A stretch of 35,183 bases of DNA from an uncultured Candidatus Saccharibacteria bacterium (GTDB lineage: Bacteria > Patescibacteriota > Saccharimonadia > Saccharimonadales > Saccharimonadaceae), in assembly GCA_948945085.1 (NCBI GenBank), contig CARBGY010000009.1:1-35183 (forward strand), written 5' to 3'. Below are positions 1 through 7,997 of the stretch, one piece after another. Within the stretch, counting starts at the first letter, position 1; every line of letters starts with the position of its first letter. The translations under genes and the position numbers were made by a program. The notes beneath the pieces are model-generated. The model ran no database searches. It worked only from the letters and a program-made list of their open reading frames with translations, and was not told where the DNA came from.

Positions 1-84
1 ATAATGTATGGGAGGGGGAAGGGAGAAGAAAAATAAAAAGTAAGAGAAAACAAAAAGTGAAAGGAGAAGGGGAGAATACAAAAA

Positions 85-108
85 AAGACACCCCTTCCGG
101 AGTGTCTT
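85..108 (-). terminator. Intrinsic terminator of the leftward pilin operon
   Basis: An inverted repeat AAGACACCCC / GGAGTGTCTT with loop TTCC (9 of 10 pairs match) lies 24 nt beyond the stop of the last leftward pilin gene. Read on the minus strand, the stem is followed directly by a run of T, the layout of a Rho-independent terminator for the leftward operon. The plus-strand reading lacks a comparable T run. Confidence 0.75.
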
Positions 109-131
109 AATTTCTATAAATGTCAGTACGC

Positions 132-590
132 TTAACCTACCATAATATCCTGAACATAAGCATCTTCATCACTACTCTTCTCCTCCCCGCCAAACACAGC
201 CTTAAGCACAAAGTTCACAATCGCAAACGCAAGTAGTGCAACAACCAAACCTACTACACCATAAATAATCGTATTCCTTGCCCTAGCGATCTTCGCTGAA
301 TCTCCGGTGGAAGTTACAAAGAAAATACCACCAACCACTATCACAATTACCGCAATCACCGCTACAACCCCCACAATAACATTAATAATAGTTGTCACGG
401 TTGTCATCAAGGAAGGCTGTTCATCAATATCCTTCGGTAGATTACACTCAGCAAAACTATCCTTTTCCTCTGTCTCCCAAACACTACCAACAGGACATGT
501 TACTTTCGCTGCTACAAAGTCACCCGCGCTAACCGTAAACACCCCAGCTACCGCAAGCAAACCTGCCAAAACTAAACTTTTAAACTTCAT
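132..590 (-). CDS. VirB2/TrbC-like pilin-type membrane protein
   Basis: The protein is 152 residues. Its N-terminus is a signal-like segment (MKFKSLVLAGLLAVAG...). A short extracytoplasmic stretch with two Cys follows, then two long hydrophobic helices separated by the polar loop STGDSAKIARARNT. This hydrophobic / SxGD-K-A / hydrophobic plan is that of VirB2/TrbC pilin subunits of type IV secretion systems, which are processed and assembled into a pilus or channel lining. I chose the ATG at 590 over an upstream TTG at 611, because the ATG leaves a clean signal peptide. The gene is last in a leftward four-gene operon and is followed by a terminator. It ends in an unusual acidic tail (GGEEKSSDEDAY...). 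The family call rests on helix layout and the shared motif; whether a pilus is made is unknown. Confidence 0.75.
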   Translation of the reverse strand: MKFKSLVLAGLLAVAGVFTVSAGDFVAAKVTCPVGSVWETEEKDSFAECNLPKDIDEQPSLMTTVTTIINVIVGVVAVIAVIVIVVGGIFFVTSTGDSAKIARARNTIIYGVVGLVVALLAFAIVNFVLKAVFGGEEKSSDEDAYVQDIMVG

Positions 591-611
591 CCAGTACCTA
601 CTAAACCCCAA

Positions 612-1016
612 TTAACTACCGAAAACAGCACCTAATACAAAGTTTACAATCGCAAACGCAAGTAGCGCAACAACCAAGCCTACTACACCATAGAGAATTG
701 TGTTACGAGCCTTCGTTGTTTTTGAAGCATCACCCTGAGAAGTTGCAAAGCTAATACCACCCATCACAATCATAGCAACCGCCACAAAACCAACCACACC
801 AACTACCACATTAATAATCGTCGTAAGCGTACCCATCAAGTCCTTATTGTCAGCAATACCGGTAGTACCACTCCACTCCGTACACTTATCAATAGTCTCC
901 GCTGGTGTACCATCAGCACAAAGCACATCCGCATAAGCCGGCGAAATTGTCGCAATCCCACTAAGCCCCAAAACCATCAAGACGGCAGCGATTACATTTA
1001 ACACTACTTTCTTCAT
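612..1016 (-). CDS. VirB2/TrbC-like pilin-type membrane protein
   Basis: The protein is 134 residues: a signal-like N-terminus (KKVVLNVIAAVLMVLGLSG), a short segment with two Cys, then two hydrophobic helices around the loop SQGDASKTTKARNT. The second helix (GVVGLVVALLAFAIVNFVL) is nearly identical to that of the downstream gene at 132-590, so the two are close paralogues. An AAGGA ribosome site sits about 7 nt before the ATG. A 71-nt gap separates it from the preceding pilin gene. As a VirB2-like protein it would be an inner-membrane pilin or channel subunit of the secretion system encoded divergently to the right. Confidence 0.78.
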   Translation of the reverse strand: MKKVVLNVIAAVLMVLGLSGIATISPAYADVLCADGTPAETIDKCTEWSGTTGIADNKDLMGTLTTIINVVVGVVGFVAVAMIVMGGISFATSQGDASKTTKARNTILYGVVGLVVALLAFAIVNFVLGAVFGS

Positions 1017-1087
1017 TGAACATTCCTTTCAATTATCTATATAACTCTAAGTACAATAATAAAGCAATCATCTAAGATTGTCTAGAC

Positions 1088-1483
1088 CTATTTTCCCCAA
1101 AGTGCTTGCGAGACAAAGAAAACTATTGCATATGACAAACCCGATACCACTAGCCCCACGATCGCATACAAAATAATGTTTTTTGCTTGATAGATTTTTC
1201 GCGCATCACCAGTACTTGTCGTATATATAATCGCCCCATAAACCAAGATAATCACCGCCACAAGTCCAATCACCCCCAAAGCCACCTGGATCACCCCCAT
1301 CACGATCGGCATAATCGTCTCATTTCGCTCCTCGTCAGTTCGACACCCCGCCGCTTCTCGTAATTCTTCCGGAATACTCGTATCATCACAAATATTATCC
1401 GGCTCCGCAAAAGCCTTTAACGGGACAAATACCCCAGTCAACATCACCATCCCTACTATCAACCCCAAAAACATTTTTTTCAT
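1088..1483 (-). CDS. VirB2/TrbC-like pilin-type membrane protein
   Basis: The protein is 131 residues from the chosen ATG at 1483. An upstream in-frame ATG at 1501 would overlap the previous gene. The ATG at 1483 follows that gene's stop by one base (TAA-A-ATG) and has a GGAG ribosome site 6 nt upstream, inside the end of the previous gene, which suggests translational coupling. It shows a signal-like N-terminus, a polar Cys- and acid-rich segment (two Cys) and two hydrophobic helices around STGDARKIYQAKNI. It is the most divergent single-module member of the set and ends in SQALWGK. The role is inferred as a VirB2-like pilin subunit. Confidence 0.75.
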   Translation of the reverse strand: MKKMFLGLIVGMVMLTGVFVPLKAFAEPDNICDDTSIPEELREAAGCRTDEERNETIMPIVMGVIQVALGVIGLVAVIILVYGAIIYTTSTGDARKIYQAKNIILYAIVGLVVSGLSYAIVFFVSQALWGK

Positions 1484-1484
1484 T

Positions 1485-2186
1485 TTACGCTCCTGCTCCA
1501 TTTATCGCACTTAATACAAATGCCGTGATTGCTGCCGCCAAAATAACAATCACTAAACCTACCACAGCATAAATAATTCCTTGCATCGCTGTCTTTGTTT
1601 TTCCAGGATCGCCCCTCGACATTACATAATCAAACGAGGCCTTAATAATAAATATTACCGCAATAACACCCGCCATCGAATACGCCCAGTTAAAGGCATT
1701 CTGAATCTGCTGCTGTCCAAAGGGATCCTGCTTCCAACTATCACTACTATTGATCCCTAAAATCACTCTAACCGTATTTACCGCCACCGATGCCAAAAGC
1801 GCAATAATTGTACCAACAATTGCTGACGTTAAAGTCTTCTTTCCTCTAGCCGCCCGCGCCGGATCTCCTTGTGACATAATATATAAATATCCGCCATAAA
1901 TAATAAAACCAATTGCCAAATACCCCACTGCAAGCACTAAATCAAATAATACATTCAAAACAATTATCCAAATATACTGAGTCAACTCATGTTCATCACC
2001 TTGCTCCGGTGGCCTAATCTCCGACCCTTCACAAAGCTGATCATACCACGGTCGGAACCCCAAAAACTCACTCGCCCCACAATCACCACCCGGAATATCA
2101 GCCATAACCGGCGCCGGCACCAACATTGCCAAACTCGCCCACACCATCAAAACCGTCGCTAAAAAGCCCAACATTTTCCTCTTCAT
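1485..2186 (-). CDS. Tandem two-module VirB2/TrbC-like membrane protein
   Basis: The protein is 233 residues with a signal-like N-terminus followed by two consecutive VirB2-like modules. Module 1 centres on the loop MSQGDPARAARGKKT and module 2 on MSRGDPGKTKTAMQG. Each loop is flanked by a hydrophobic helix on both sides, so about four transmembrane helices follow the signal. The single-module neighbours have only two, so this gene is an internal duplication or fusion. It is first in the leftward operon, with an extended -10 six nt before the ATG. Possible roles are a pilus base or adaptor subunit, or a fused pilin dimer; both are inferences. Confidence 0.75.
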   Translation of the reverse strand: MKRKMLGFLATVLMVWASLAMLVPAPVMADIPGGDCGASEFLGFRPWYDQLCEGSEIRPPEQGDEHELTQYIWIIVLNVLFDLVLAVGYLAIGFIIYGGYLYIMSQGDPARAARGKKTLTSAIVGTIIALLASVAVNTVRVILGINSSDSWKQDPFGQQQIQNAFNWAYSMAGVIAVIFIIKASFDYVMSRGDPGKTKTAMQGIIYAVVGLVIVILAAAITAFVLSAINGAGA

Positions 2187-2192
2187 ACACCC

Positions 2193-2201
2193 ATCTTAAC
2201 A
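2193..2201 (-). promoter_or_regulatory. Extended -10 promoter of the leftward pilin operon
   Basis: On the minus strand the sequence reads TGTTAAGAT, a TGn-extended -10 element, ending 6 nt before the ATG at 2186. Transcription would start at or within a base or two of the start codon, giving a leaderless message. No convincing -35 was seen. The same layout recurs at eight other units in the window. Confidence 0.5.
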
Positions 2202-2329
2202 TTCTTTCTAATTTTTTCCAACTCCAACTAAAATCTCCAACCAAAACGATACCTTAAAGCTATTATGTTAATCTACTTCCAAAATAAAAACATAACCATT
2301 GATAATTAGAATTTTTATTACTTTTACTA

Positions 2330-2358
2330 TTGACTATCTTGCTTATGTGTGCTAAAAT
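2330..2358 (+). promoter_or_regulatory. Sigma-70-type promoter of the rightward secretion operon
   Basis: TTGACT at 2330-2335 and TAAAAT at 2353-2358 are separated by 17 nt, and the -10 is preceded by TGC (extended -10). The start would lie near 2365, leaving a leader of about 38 nt before the ATG at 2403. It is divergent from the pilin operon promoter at 2193-2201. Confidence 0.7.
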
Positions 2359-2402
2359 AAACAGGCAATACCCTCAGTAGGTATTAATTGGGATGTTTTA
2401 CA

Positions 2403-5400
2403 ATGTCTAGATCTAAGAAAACTTTTAAAACCCGCTTTCTTATCGCCATTTTCATACTTTTTGGCGCTATTTTTGGTTGTTTCATTCCAAATACCAATAC
2501 ATACGCTGTACCAGATGAAGACACAGATTACACCCCTGGCGGTATCATTATTCCGTCTAACCCTAATCCAGACGCTCCGGAAACTCCACTCGAACCTATC
2601 GAAAACATACCTAACCGCCCCACCACCCCTTCCGACCCGACCAACACCGACCAAGAAGAAAACCGCGATGAAGATTCCGATTATCTCGAGGGAATCACAG
2701 ACGAGGAAGCTGATCCAGAAACTGATTCTACTAGTACCGTCTGCAACGGCCAAGTAGGATCTATGTCTTGGTATCTTTGCCCTGCACTTAATACCATCGG
2801 CGACGCTATCGATGGTATTTATGGTTTTATCACCGATCTTCTCATCGTCAAACCTATCACTACCGACACCAACTCAACTTTCTACCAAGTCTGGAAACGA
2901 ATGCGCGACATCACCAACATTATCTTTATCATTATTATGCTTATCGTAATCTACTCACAGGTCACCGGCATCGGCATTAATAATTACGGCATAAAAAACA
3001 TTCTTCCTCGAATCATCATCGGCGCCATCCTTGTTAATCTCAGTTTTATTATCTCCGCTATCGCTGTCGACCTGAGTAACATCATCGGCAATAGCCTCAT
3101 GGACTTCTTTAATGATCTCCAAAGCTCTGTCGTTGTTTCTACCGATGTTTTTGCCGATATTAGCTGGGGTGGAGTCATGAAAGTTTTAGCTGGTGGTGGA
3201 ACCGCCGCCTGGATTACCATTCTTGCTGCCGGCGGTATCGAAAAAACCTTTTGGATTGCTGTTATCGCCGCTTTTGGCGCTTTTATCTCAATTATCATCG
3301 GACTTATTACTATCAGCCTCCGTCAAGGAGTTGTTCTTCTCCTCATCATGGTCTCCCCCCTCGCTTTCGTCGCTTATCTCTTCCCAAACACCGAAAAATG
3401 GTACACCAAATGGAAAGATCTTCTTTTCCAAATGCTATTCTTCTTCCCAATGTTTAGCTTCCTCTTTGGCGCTTCTAAACTTGCCGGCTGGGCCATTATG
3501 ACCACTGCCGGAACTAGCCCATTTCGTATCTTGCTCGGTCTCGCCGTCCAGGTTACACCTCTCTTTCTTACTATTTCTCTCCTTAAAATGTCCGGCACCA
3601 TCCTCGGCAAAATCAGTGCCGGCCTCGATCGTCTTAGTAATCCTATTCGCACAACCGCTACTATGTGGGGAGCTAGCCATGCTATCCAAGCCGAAAAACG
3701 CTTCTTAAAACGCAATAGTTTTCTTGGTGGCGCCAGACTCCGCAACTACCTGCTCGCTCGTCAAAAGCGTCGTGAACTTGACACCATCAATAACCAAAAC
3801 ACTATCGAAGGCCGCGCAACCGAACGCGCACTCCGTTCTATTACTTCATTTAAGGGTTACGATAAAGATGGCAACGCTGTTTGGAGAAATCGCCCTAACA
3901 CTTATACTCGTAATGCCAAAGCTTCTGCCCTCCAAACCACCCGTGCCGAAGTTGCTAAAAGAAACCTCGACAACACACTTTCCGAATATGGTGACATTTT
4001 CACCGGCCAAGCCGCCCATCGTCTTAGTAATGCCCATGCCGAATCTTATCTCGCTGTTATGGCTCAACAATTCCGCGCTGAAAACATCGCACAAGGCGAT
4101 CAGTCATTCCTCTTGAGTCGCTACATGAAAGCTGCCGAAGGGCGCTTTACATCACCCTATGACTTCAACCGTCTTATCGGTGGCGCCACCGGTAAAATGG
4201 GACACTTTGGTGAAACCACCATCATGGGTCAAGTTGTTGTCCGCAGTGCCGAAATTGAACGTCGACGTAAAGCTGAAGCCGAAATCGTCGCTACAAAATT
4301 CGGTTACCCAAAGCGCGACTTTCGCCGCATGATTTTCGACAAAGCCAATATCAACGACGATGGGTACGAATTAGACGAAGACGGTAATGTTATCGAAGAT
4401 CAGCATTACCGTTACAAGAAAGGTATGGAAAATCGACATCGTGCCTACAATAAATACATTGGTGTTCATAAAGATACTAACCAAGAAATTACCAAAGAAG
4501 AATACGACGCTCTATCCTCTCGAGAACGCGAAAACTACCGCAAAGTTAGATATCTAGATGTTACCGATGATAAAGGTAATGTTATGAACCGAGTCTACGA
4601 AGATGATGCTGGCTACATGAAAACATTCATCAACCGCGACATCGCAATCGGTGATCCTATCAATATGCGTTATGCCACTATTATAGGTAACGCTCGCTTC
4701 GAAAGCGAAAAAACCGATATCACCAGAAACTTCACCGAAACAAGCGGCGCACACCGTCGCTACCACAGTACCTTTGCTGGCTCATTCGCCGCCAACGGCT
4801 ACAACGAGCATGCCGCCGCTTTCACCAATATGCTCACTACACAACTAGATAACGGCTACGTAACCTCACCAGAACAATTAAATATCGCTATGCTTGATAG
4901 TTTATCAAAAGCCGCCAAACCAGGTAAACTCCTCCAAAACGATGCCTTTATGATTAATTACTACAATGACCTCATCGCCTCAGTCTACAGTACCGAGGAG
5001 GGCAAACGTTTTGAAGATTACTTTACTGATGAAGCCATCGCTAATTATCGCAATGTTAACGGAGAACGTCTCGGTGGCCTCCGTCTCGTCGAGGTTACCG
5101 ACGAAAATGGCAATACCTATAAGAAGTGGAAATCTATTGACCGCATGGACCGAAGTCTTACTCTAGACGATCAGCGTAACTACCTGAAACATAATCTTAT
5201 CGCAAAAGTTACCCAGAAACTTCTCGGCTTTGTTAACCGCAAAATGTCTCCAAACATTCTTGACGCACAAAAAACCGACACCACTAAAGCCATCAAAGAC
5301 TTCGGTGCTACCCTTCTACGCATCGGTGCTACCAATTATGACGAATCCCTCGCCTTCGAAGAACGCATTAACCCTAACATTGACATCTTTGATGTTAAAG

Positions 5401-5915
5401 ATCCAAACGAAGTTCAAAGCTTTATCGATCGCAGTATGCGCACAATGCAAGCCAATGTTGATCTTAAAAAACAACTTGACAGCGCCACCATTGAACAAAT
5501 CCTCTCCGAAGCAGCCTCTCCAAACATACCATACTCAAAATCCCAAAAAGGCAACACTAATCGTTCCAAGAAAGCCAATTCAAGTAGCACTGATACTGAA
5601 GATCCCTTATTAAGTGCTTTGCAAAATTTCATTGAAGAATTCAGAAAAGCCCACAATATTCAAAAAGAAAACCGCACTAGCTACACTTTCAGTGAAGGAC
5701 AAAGAATTTCTCAAAAGCTACAAGAAGAATTCGGCAACATCGACGATATCGAATCAACCATCAGAGAAGCTGAAGAAGTTTTTAACAGTTATAGCAACCT
5801 CGATAATGAGGCCCTCAAAGAACTTACCAATAGTTTTAGCGCCCTCGGAAAATCCACCGATGATCTACAGAAGGAAATCATCAATCTCATCGAGACAAGC
5901 TTCGACAACACCTAA
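2403..5915 (+). CDS. VirB6/TrbL-like polytopic membrane protein with long soluble tail
   Basis: The protein is about 1170 residues. I chose the ATG at 2403 over a TTG at 2388. It begins with a signal-like segment (residues 6-30), then a Pro/Thr/Asp/Glu-rich linker to about residue 110. About six hydrophobic segments follow between residues 168 and 400, including RIIIGAILVNLSFIISAIAV and LRQGVVLLLIMVSPLAFVAY. The pattern of a polytopic core with a conserved-looking VSPLAFVAYLFP segment fits the VirB6/TrbL channel family. Residues about 400-1170 are soluble, charged and rich in Arg/Glu, with four turn-like loops DKDGN, DEDGN, DDKGN and DENGN. The tail far exceeds a typical VirB6. It is first in the rightward operon with prgI and virB4. 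Family call is moderate to good; the function of the tail is unknown. Confidence 0.75.
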   Translation: MSRSKKTFKTRFLIAIFILFGAIFGCFIPNTNTYAVPDEDTDYTPGGIIIPSNPNPDAPETPLEPIENIPNRPTTPSDPTNTDQEENRDEDSDYLEGITDEEADPETDSTSTVCNGQVGSMSWYLCPALNTIGDAIDGIYGFITDLLIVKPITTDTNSTFYQVWKRMRDITNIIFIIIMLIVIYSQVTGIGINNYGIKNILPRIIIGAILVNLSFIISAIAVDLSNIIGNSLMDFFNDLQSSVVVSTDVFADISWGGVMKVLAGGGTAAWITILAAGGIEKTFWIAVIAAFGAFISIIIGLITISLRQGVVLLLIMVSPLAFVAYLFPNTEKWYTKWKDLLFQMLFFFPMFSFLFGASKLAGWAIMTTAGTSPFRILLGLAVQVTPLFLTISLLKMSGTILGKISAGLDRLSNPIRTTATMWGASHAIQAEKRFLKRNSFLGGARLRNYLLARQKRRELDTINNQNTIEGRATERALRSITSFKGYDKDGNAVWRNRPNTYTRNAKASALQTTRAEVAKRNLDNTLSEYGDIFTGQAAHRLSNAHAESYLAVMAQQFRAENIAQGDQSFLLSRYMKAAEGRFTSPYDFNRLIGGATGKMGHFGETTIMGQVVVRSAEIERRRKAEAEIVATKFGYPKRDFRRMIFDKANINDDGYELDEDGNVIEDQHYRYKKGMENRHRAYNKYIGVHKDTNQEITKEEYDALSSRERENYRKVRYLDVTDDKGNVMNRVYEDDAGYMKTFINRDIAIGDPINMRYATIIGNARFESEKTDITRNFTETSGAHRRYHSTFAGSFAANGYNEHAAAFTNMLTTQLDNGYVTSPEQLNIAMLDSLSKAAKPGKLLQNDAFMINYYNDLIASVYSTEEGKRFEDYFTDEAIANYRNVNGERLGGLRLVEVTDENGNTYKKWKSIDRMDRSLTLDDQRNYLKHNLIAKVTQKLLGFVNRKMSPNILDAQKTDTTKAIKDFGATLLRIGATNYDESLAFEERINPNIDIFDVKDPNEVQSFIDRSMRTMQANVDLKKQLDSATIEQILSEAASPNIPYSKSQKGNTNRSKKANSSSTDTEDPLLSALQNFIEEFRKAHNIQKENRTSYTFSEGQRISQKLQEEFGNIDDIESTIREAEEVFNSYSNLDNEALKELTNSFSALGKSTDDLQKEIINLIETSFDNT

Positions 5916-5939
5916 TTAATACATACTGCCTTACCTTAC

Positions 5940-5968
5940 TTGACATCTCACCACATTTCCACTATCCT
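5940..5968 (+). promoter_or_regulatory. Possible additional promoter upstream of prgI
   Basis: A perfect TTGACA (5940-5945) is followed after 17 nt by TATCCT (5963-5968), a 4 of 6 match to the -10. It lies in the 125-nt gap between the VirB6-like gene and the PrgI gene. Transcripts would have a leader of about 65 nt, unlike those from the nearer extended -10 at 6026-6034. Confidence 0.35.
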
Positions 5969-6025
5969 GAAGCTTAAAGTGAGGTGAAATTTTGGTGGGT
6001 AATCTTTCCATTTTCCTACCATTCA

Positions 6026-6034
6026 TGCTAAAAT
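6026..6034 (+). promoter_or_regulatory. Extended -10 promoter of prgI (leaderless type)
   Basis: TGCTAAAAT ends 6 nt before the ATG at 6041, so a transcript from here would be leaderless or nearly so. No Shine-Dalgarno sequence is present before this ATG, consistent with leaderless initiation. Confidence 0.5.
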
Positions 6035-6040
6035 AATATT

Positions 6041-6904
6041 ATGGCGAGTTATAAGGTACCACAAGACGTCGAAGCTGACGACAAGCTTCTCGGACCATTT
6101 TCGTTCCGACAATTTCTCTACTTAATGGCTGCCTTCGGTTTAGGCATGTTAGCCTTTGCTCTGTTTCAAATCTTTCCACTCCTTGCCGCTATTCCTATAC
6201 CTTTTGCACTCTTCTTCATTATCCTTGCTCTCCCCATCAAAAAAGACCAACCTATGGAAACCTATCTCGCGGCTCTCCTTTCGTTTTACTTTAAACCCAA
6301 CCGCCGTTTTTGGATCCCTGGCCAAAGCAACTCCACAATCCTAATCACTGCCCCCAAAAAAGTCGAAAAAAACCGTGTACGTAATATCTCTGAAGGAGAA
6401 GCCGCCCATCGCCTCTCATTTCTCTCTGCTATCGTCGACTCCGAAGGTCAAGCCATTAAAAACGCTGCTAATTCTTCCATGCGTGACGAATTTTACGCAG
6501 AAGCCTACAACACCACCGACATGTTCGATCAATCCGGCACTAACCGTCTTAATCATATGATTAGCCAGGACCAACAAGAGCGTCGCGAAGAAGTTATCAA
6601 TCAAATGCGCACCGCTATTGAACAATCTGAGTACAATTTCGACCGCCCAGCTCCTATGGTCCAGCTACCGGGCCAACGCGTCATACAGCCACTAAATAAT
6701 TATAATCCAAACGCCCAAACCATCGTCCAGCCTAGCGCTACCCCCATAACTTCTACCTTCAACGAAACCGACCAACTCGACCCAAATTCCATGAGAACCG
6801 CCGCCCGCACCCAACCATCCCAACCCAACCCGCCATCACCTACCCCTAGTCAGCCATCTCGCCCAGCAGACAATAACCAAGAAGTATACGTATCATTACA
6901 TTAA
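6041..6904 (+). CDS. PrgI-family (VirB3-like) membrane protein
   Basis: The protein is 287 residues. Residues 1-95 form the PrgI module: an amphipathic start (YKVPQDVEADDKLLGPFSFRQ), two adjacent transmembrane helices (about 27-66) and a basic FYFKPNRRFWIPG segment. PrgI proteins are the VirB3 equivalents of Gram-positive-type T4SS and sit beside the VirB4 ATPase at the membrane. The C-terminal 190 residues are soluble; the last 80 are Pro/Gln/Ser/Thr-rich and probably disordered, an extension beyond the core family. The gene precedes the TraC-like and VirB4 genes, the usual PrgI-VirB4 order. Confidence 0.88.
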   Translation: MASYKVPQDVEADDKLLGPFSFRQFLYLMAAFGLGMLAFALFQIFPLLAAIPIPFALFFIILALPIKKDQPMETYLAALLSFYFKPNRRFWIPGQSNSTILITAPKKVEKNRVRNISEGEAAHRLSFLSAIVDSEGQAIKNAANSSMRDEFYAEAYNTTDMFDQSGTNRLNHMISQDQQERREEVINQMRTAIEQSEYNFDRPAPMVQLPGQRVIQPLNNYNPNAQTIVQPSATPITSTFNETDQLDPNSMRTAARTQPSQPNPPSPTPSQPSRPADNNQEVYVSLH

Positions 6905-6917
6905 GGAGCATAAGGAG
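6903..6917 (+). promoter_or_regulatory. Tandem Shine-Dalgarno sequences
   Basis: TAAGGAG occurs twice, separated by CA, directly before the ATG at 6922. The AAGGAG cores are at 6903-6908 and 6912-6917, with spacings of 13 and 4 nt. Neither spacing is ideal alone, and the first overlaps the stop of the PrgI gene. Confidence 0.6.
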
Positions 6918-6921
6918 TTTT

Positions 6922-7995
6922 ATGAATCCACAAAATTACAACCAAGTTCCACAAGGCCGACCTGCTCCACAAGGTTATGGTGCTAATGCTAGTGCTCGCG
7001 CTATGAATGCCGCCCAAGCCACCGCTCGTCCGTTAAACATTAATCAGACATCCGCTACACAAAACACCCCTACTCCATACCAACAACCATCCCCGAGACA
7101 ACCACTCGCCCCCACGCAGTCCCAACCGGCTAGCTACCCTGGAACCAACATTATGCCCCCCACCCAACCTACTCAACCCCAAGCTCAAACTCCTTTTATT
7201 TCCACCCAAGCTAACTACATACACACCGCTCAGCCCACCCAGGTCATCACTCAACCAGCCCCCGGACAACCTGCCACCCCAGTCGACAACACTCCAAAAG
7301 TTATCGAAAACCCTATTTCTACTCAATCCACCCTTCTTTTCTCTGAACTTCGCGACAGTATTATTATTATGAAAGACGGTTCTTTCCGTGCTGTTGTTGC
7401 CTGTCAATCTATTAACTTCGACCTTATGTCCGAAACCGAGCGTGAAGGTGTTGAATATAGCTACCAAAACTTCCTCAACTCACTTAACTTTACAGTCCAA
7501 ATTCTTGTTCGTTCCCAACGTGTCGATATCGGTCCTTACATCGAAAAACTCGCCAAAATGCGCCGCAACAACGACAATATGCTTCTAGGTGTACTTATGG
7601 ACGATTATATCCATTTCATCGATATCCTTTCTCAAGAGGCCAATATTATGGATAAATCTTTCTTTATAGTTATCCCATATTATTCCTCTCCGGATCTTGA
7701 ACATGCCGTCGAACAAACCAAAAACTTCTTCAAAGCCGTTAGTCGCACTAAAACCCAGAGTGTTACCCGTATTAATCGTGACATTTACGACAAGGCCATT
7801 GATGAACTAAATAATCGTGTAGAATCAGTTATCGCTGGTCTTTTCCAAATCGGCATTCAATCTGTTCGCCTAAATACTAAAGAGCTGAGTCAACTATTCT
7901 ATAACTTCAACAACCCCGACACGGCCGTCAGGGAACCACTTGTTGATTTTACAAAATTAGCTACAACTTACGTCAAGAAAGGAGTAAAGGAATAA
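6922..7995 (+). CDS. Stand-alone TraC/VirB4 N-domain-like protein with Pro/Gln-rich arm
   Basis: The protein is 357 residues. Residues 1 to about 130 are rich in Pro, Gln, Thr, Ala and Asn and look disordered. Residues about 135-340 form a folded domain starting LLFSELRDSIIIMKDGSFRA and continuing through YQNFLNSLNFTVQILVRSQR. This resembles the N-terminal substrate- or partner-binding domain of TraC/VirB4 ATPases. No Walker A or B motif is present, so it cannot be the motor itself. It lies 2 nt before the VirB4 ATPase gene, which keeps its own N-domain, so this is an extra copy rather than a split gene. It probably acts with VirB4 at the cytoplasmic face (inference). Confidence 0.65.
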   Translation: MNPQNYNQVPQGRPAPQGYGANASARAMNAAQATARPLNINQTSATQNTPTPYQQPSPRQPLAPTQSQPASYPGTNIMPPTQPTQPQAQTPFISTQANYIHTAQPTQVITQPAPGQPATPVDNTPKVIENPISTQSTLLFSELRDSIIIMKDGSFRAVVACQSINFDLMSETEREGVEYSYQNFLNSLNFTVQILVRSQRVDIGPYIEKLAKMRRNNDNMLLGVLMDDYIHFIDILSQEANIMDKSFFIVIPYYSSPDLEHAVEQTKNFFKAVSRTKTQSVTRINRDIYDKAIDELNNRVESVIAGLFQIGIQSVRLNTKELSQLFYNFNNPDTAVREPLVDFTKLATTYVKKGVKE

Positions 7996-7997
7996 TT

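Noticed and set aside
591..611. TTG start at 611 for the last pilin gene
   Set aside because: It directly abuts the upstream gene stop and adds a polar heptapeptide before the signal sequence; the ATG at 590 gives a normal signal peptide.
2388..2402. TTG start at 2388 for the VirB6-like gene
   Set aside because: The ATG five codons later leaves a standard basic signal start and better ribosome spacing.
2352..2753. Minus-strand frame opposite the VirB6-like gene start, and other long opposite-strand frames
   Set aside because: No ribosome site, no family features, and it covers the divergent promoter; these frames mirror the codon pattern of the real genes.
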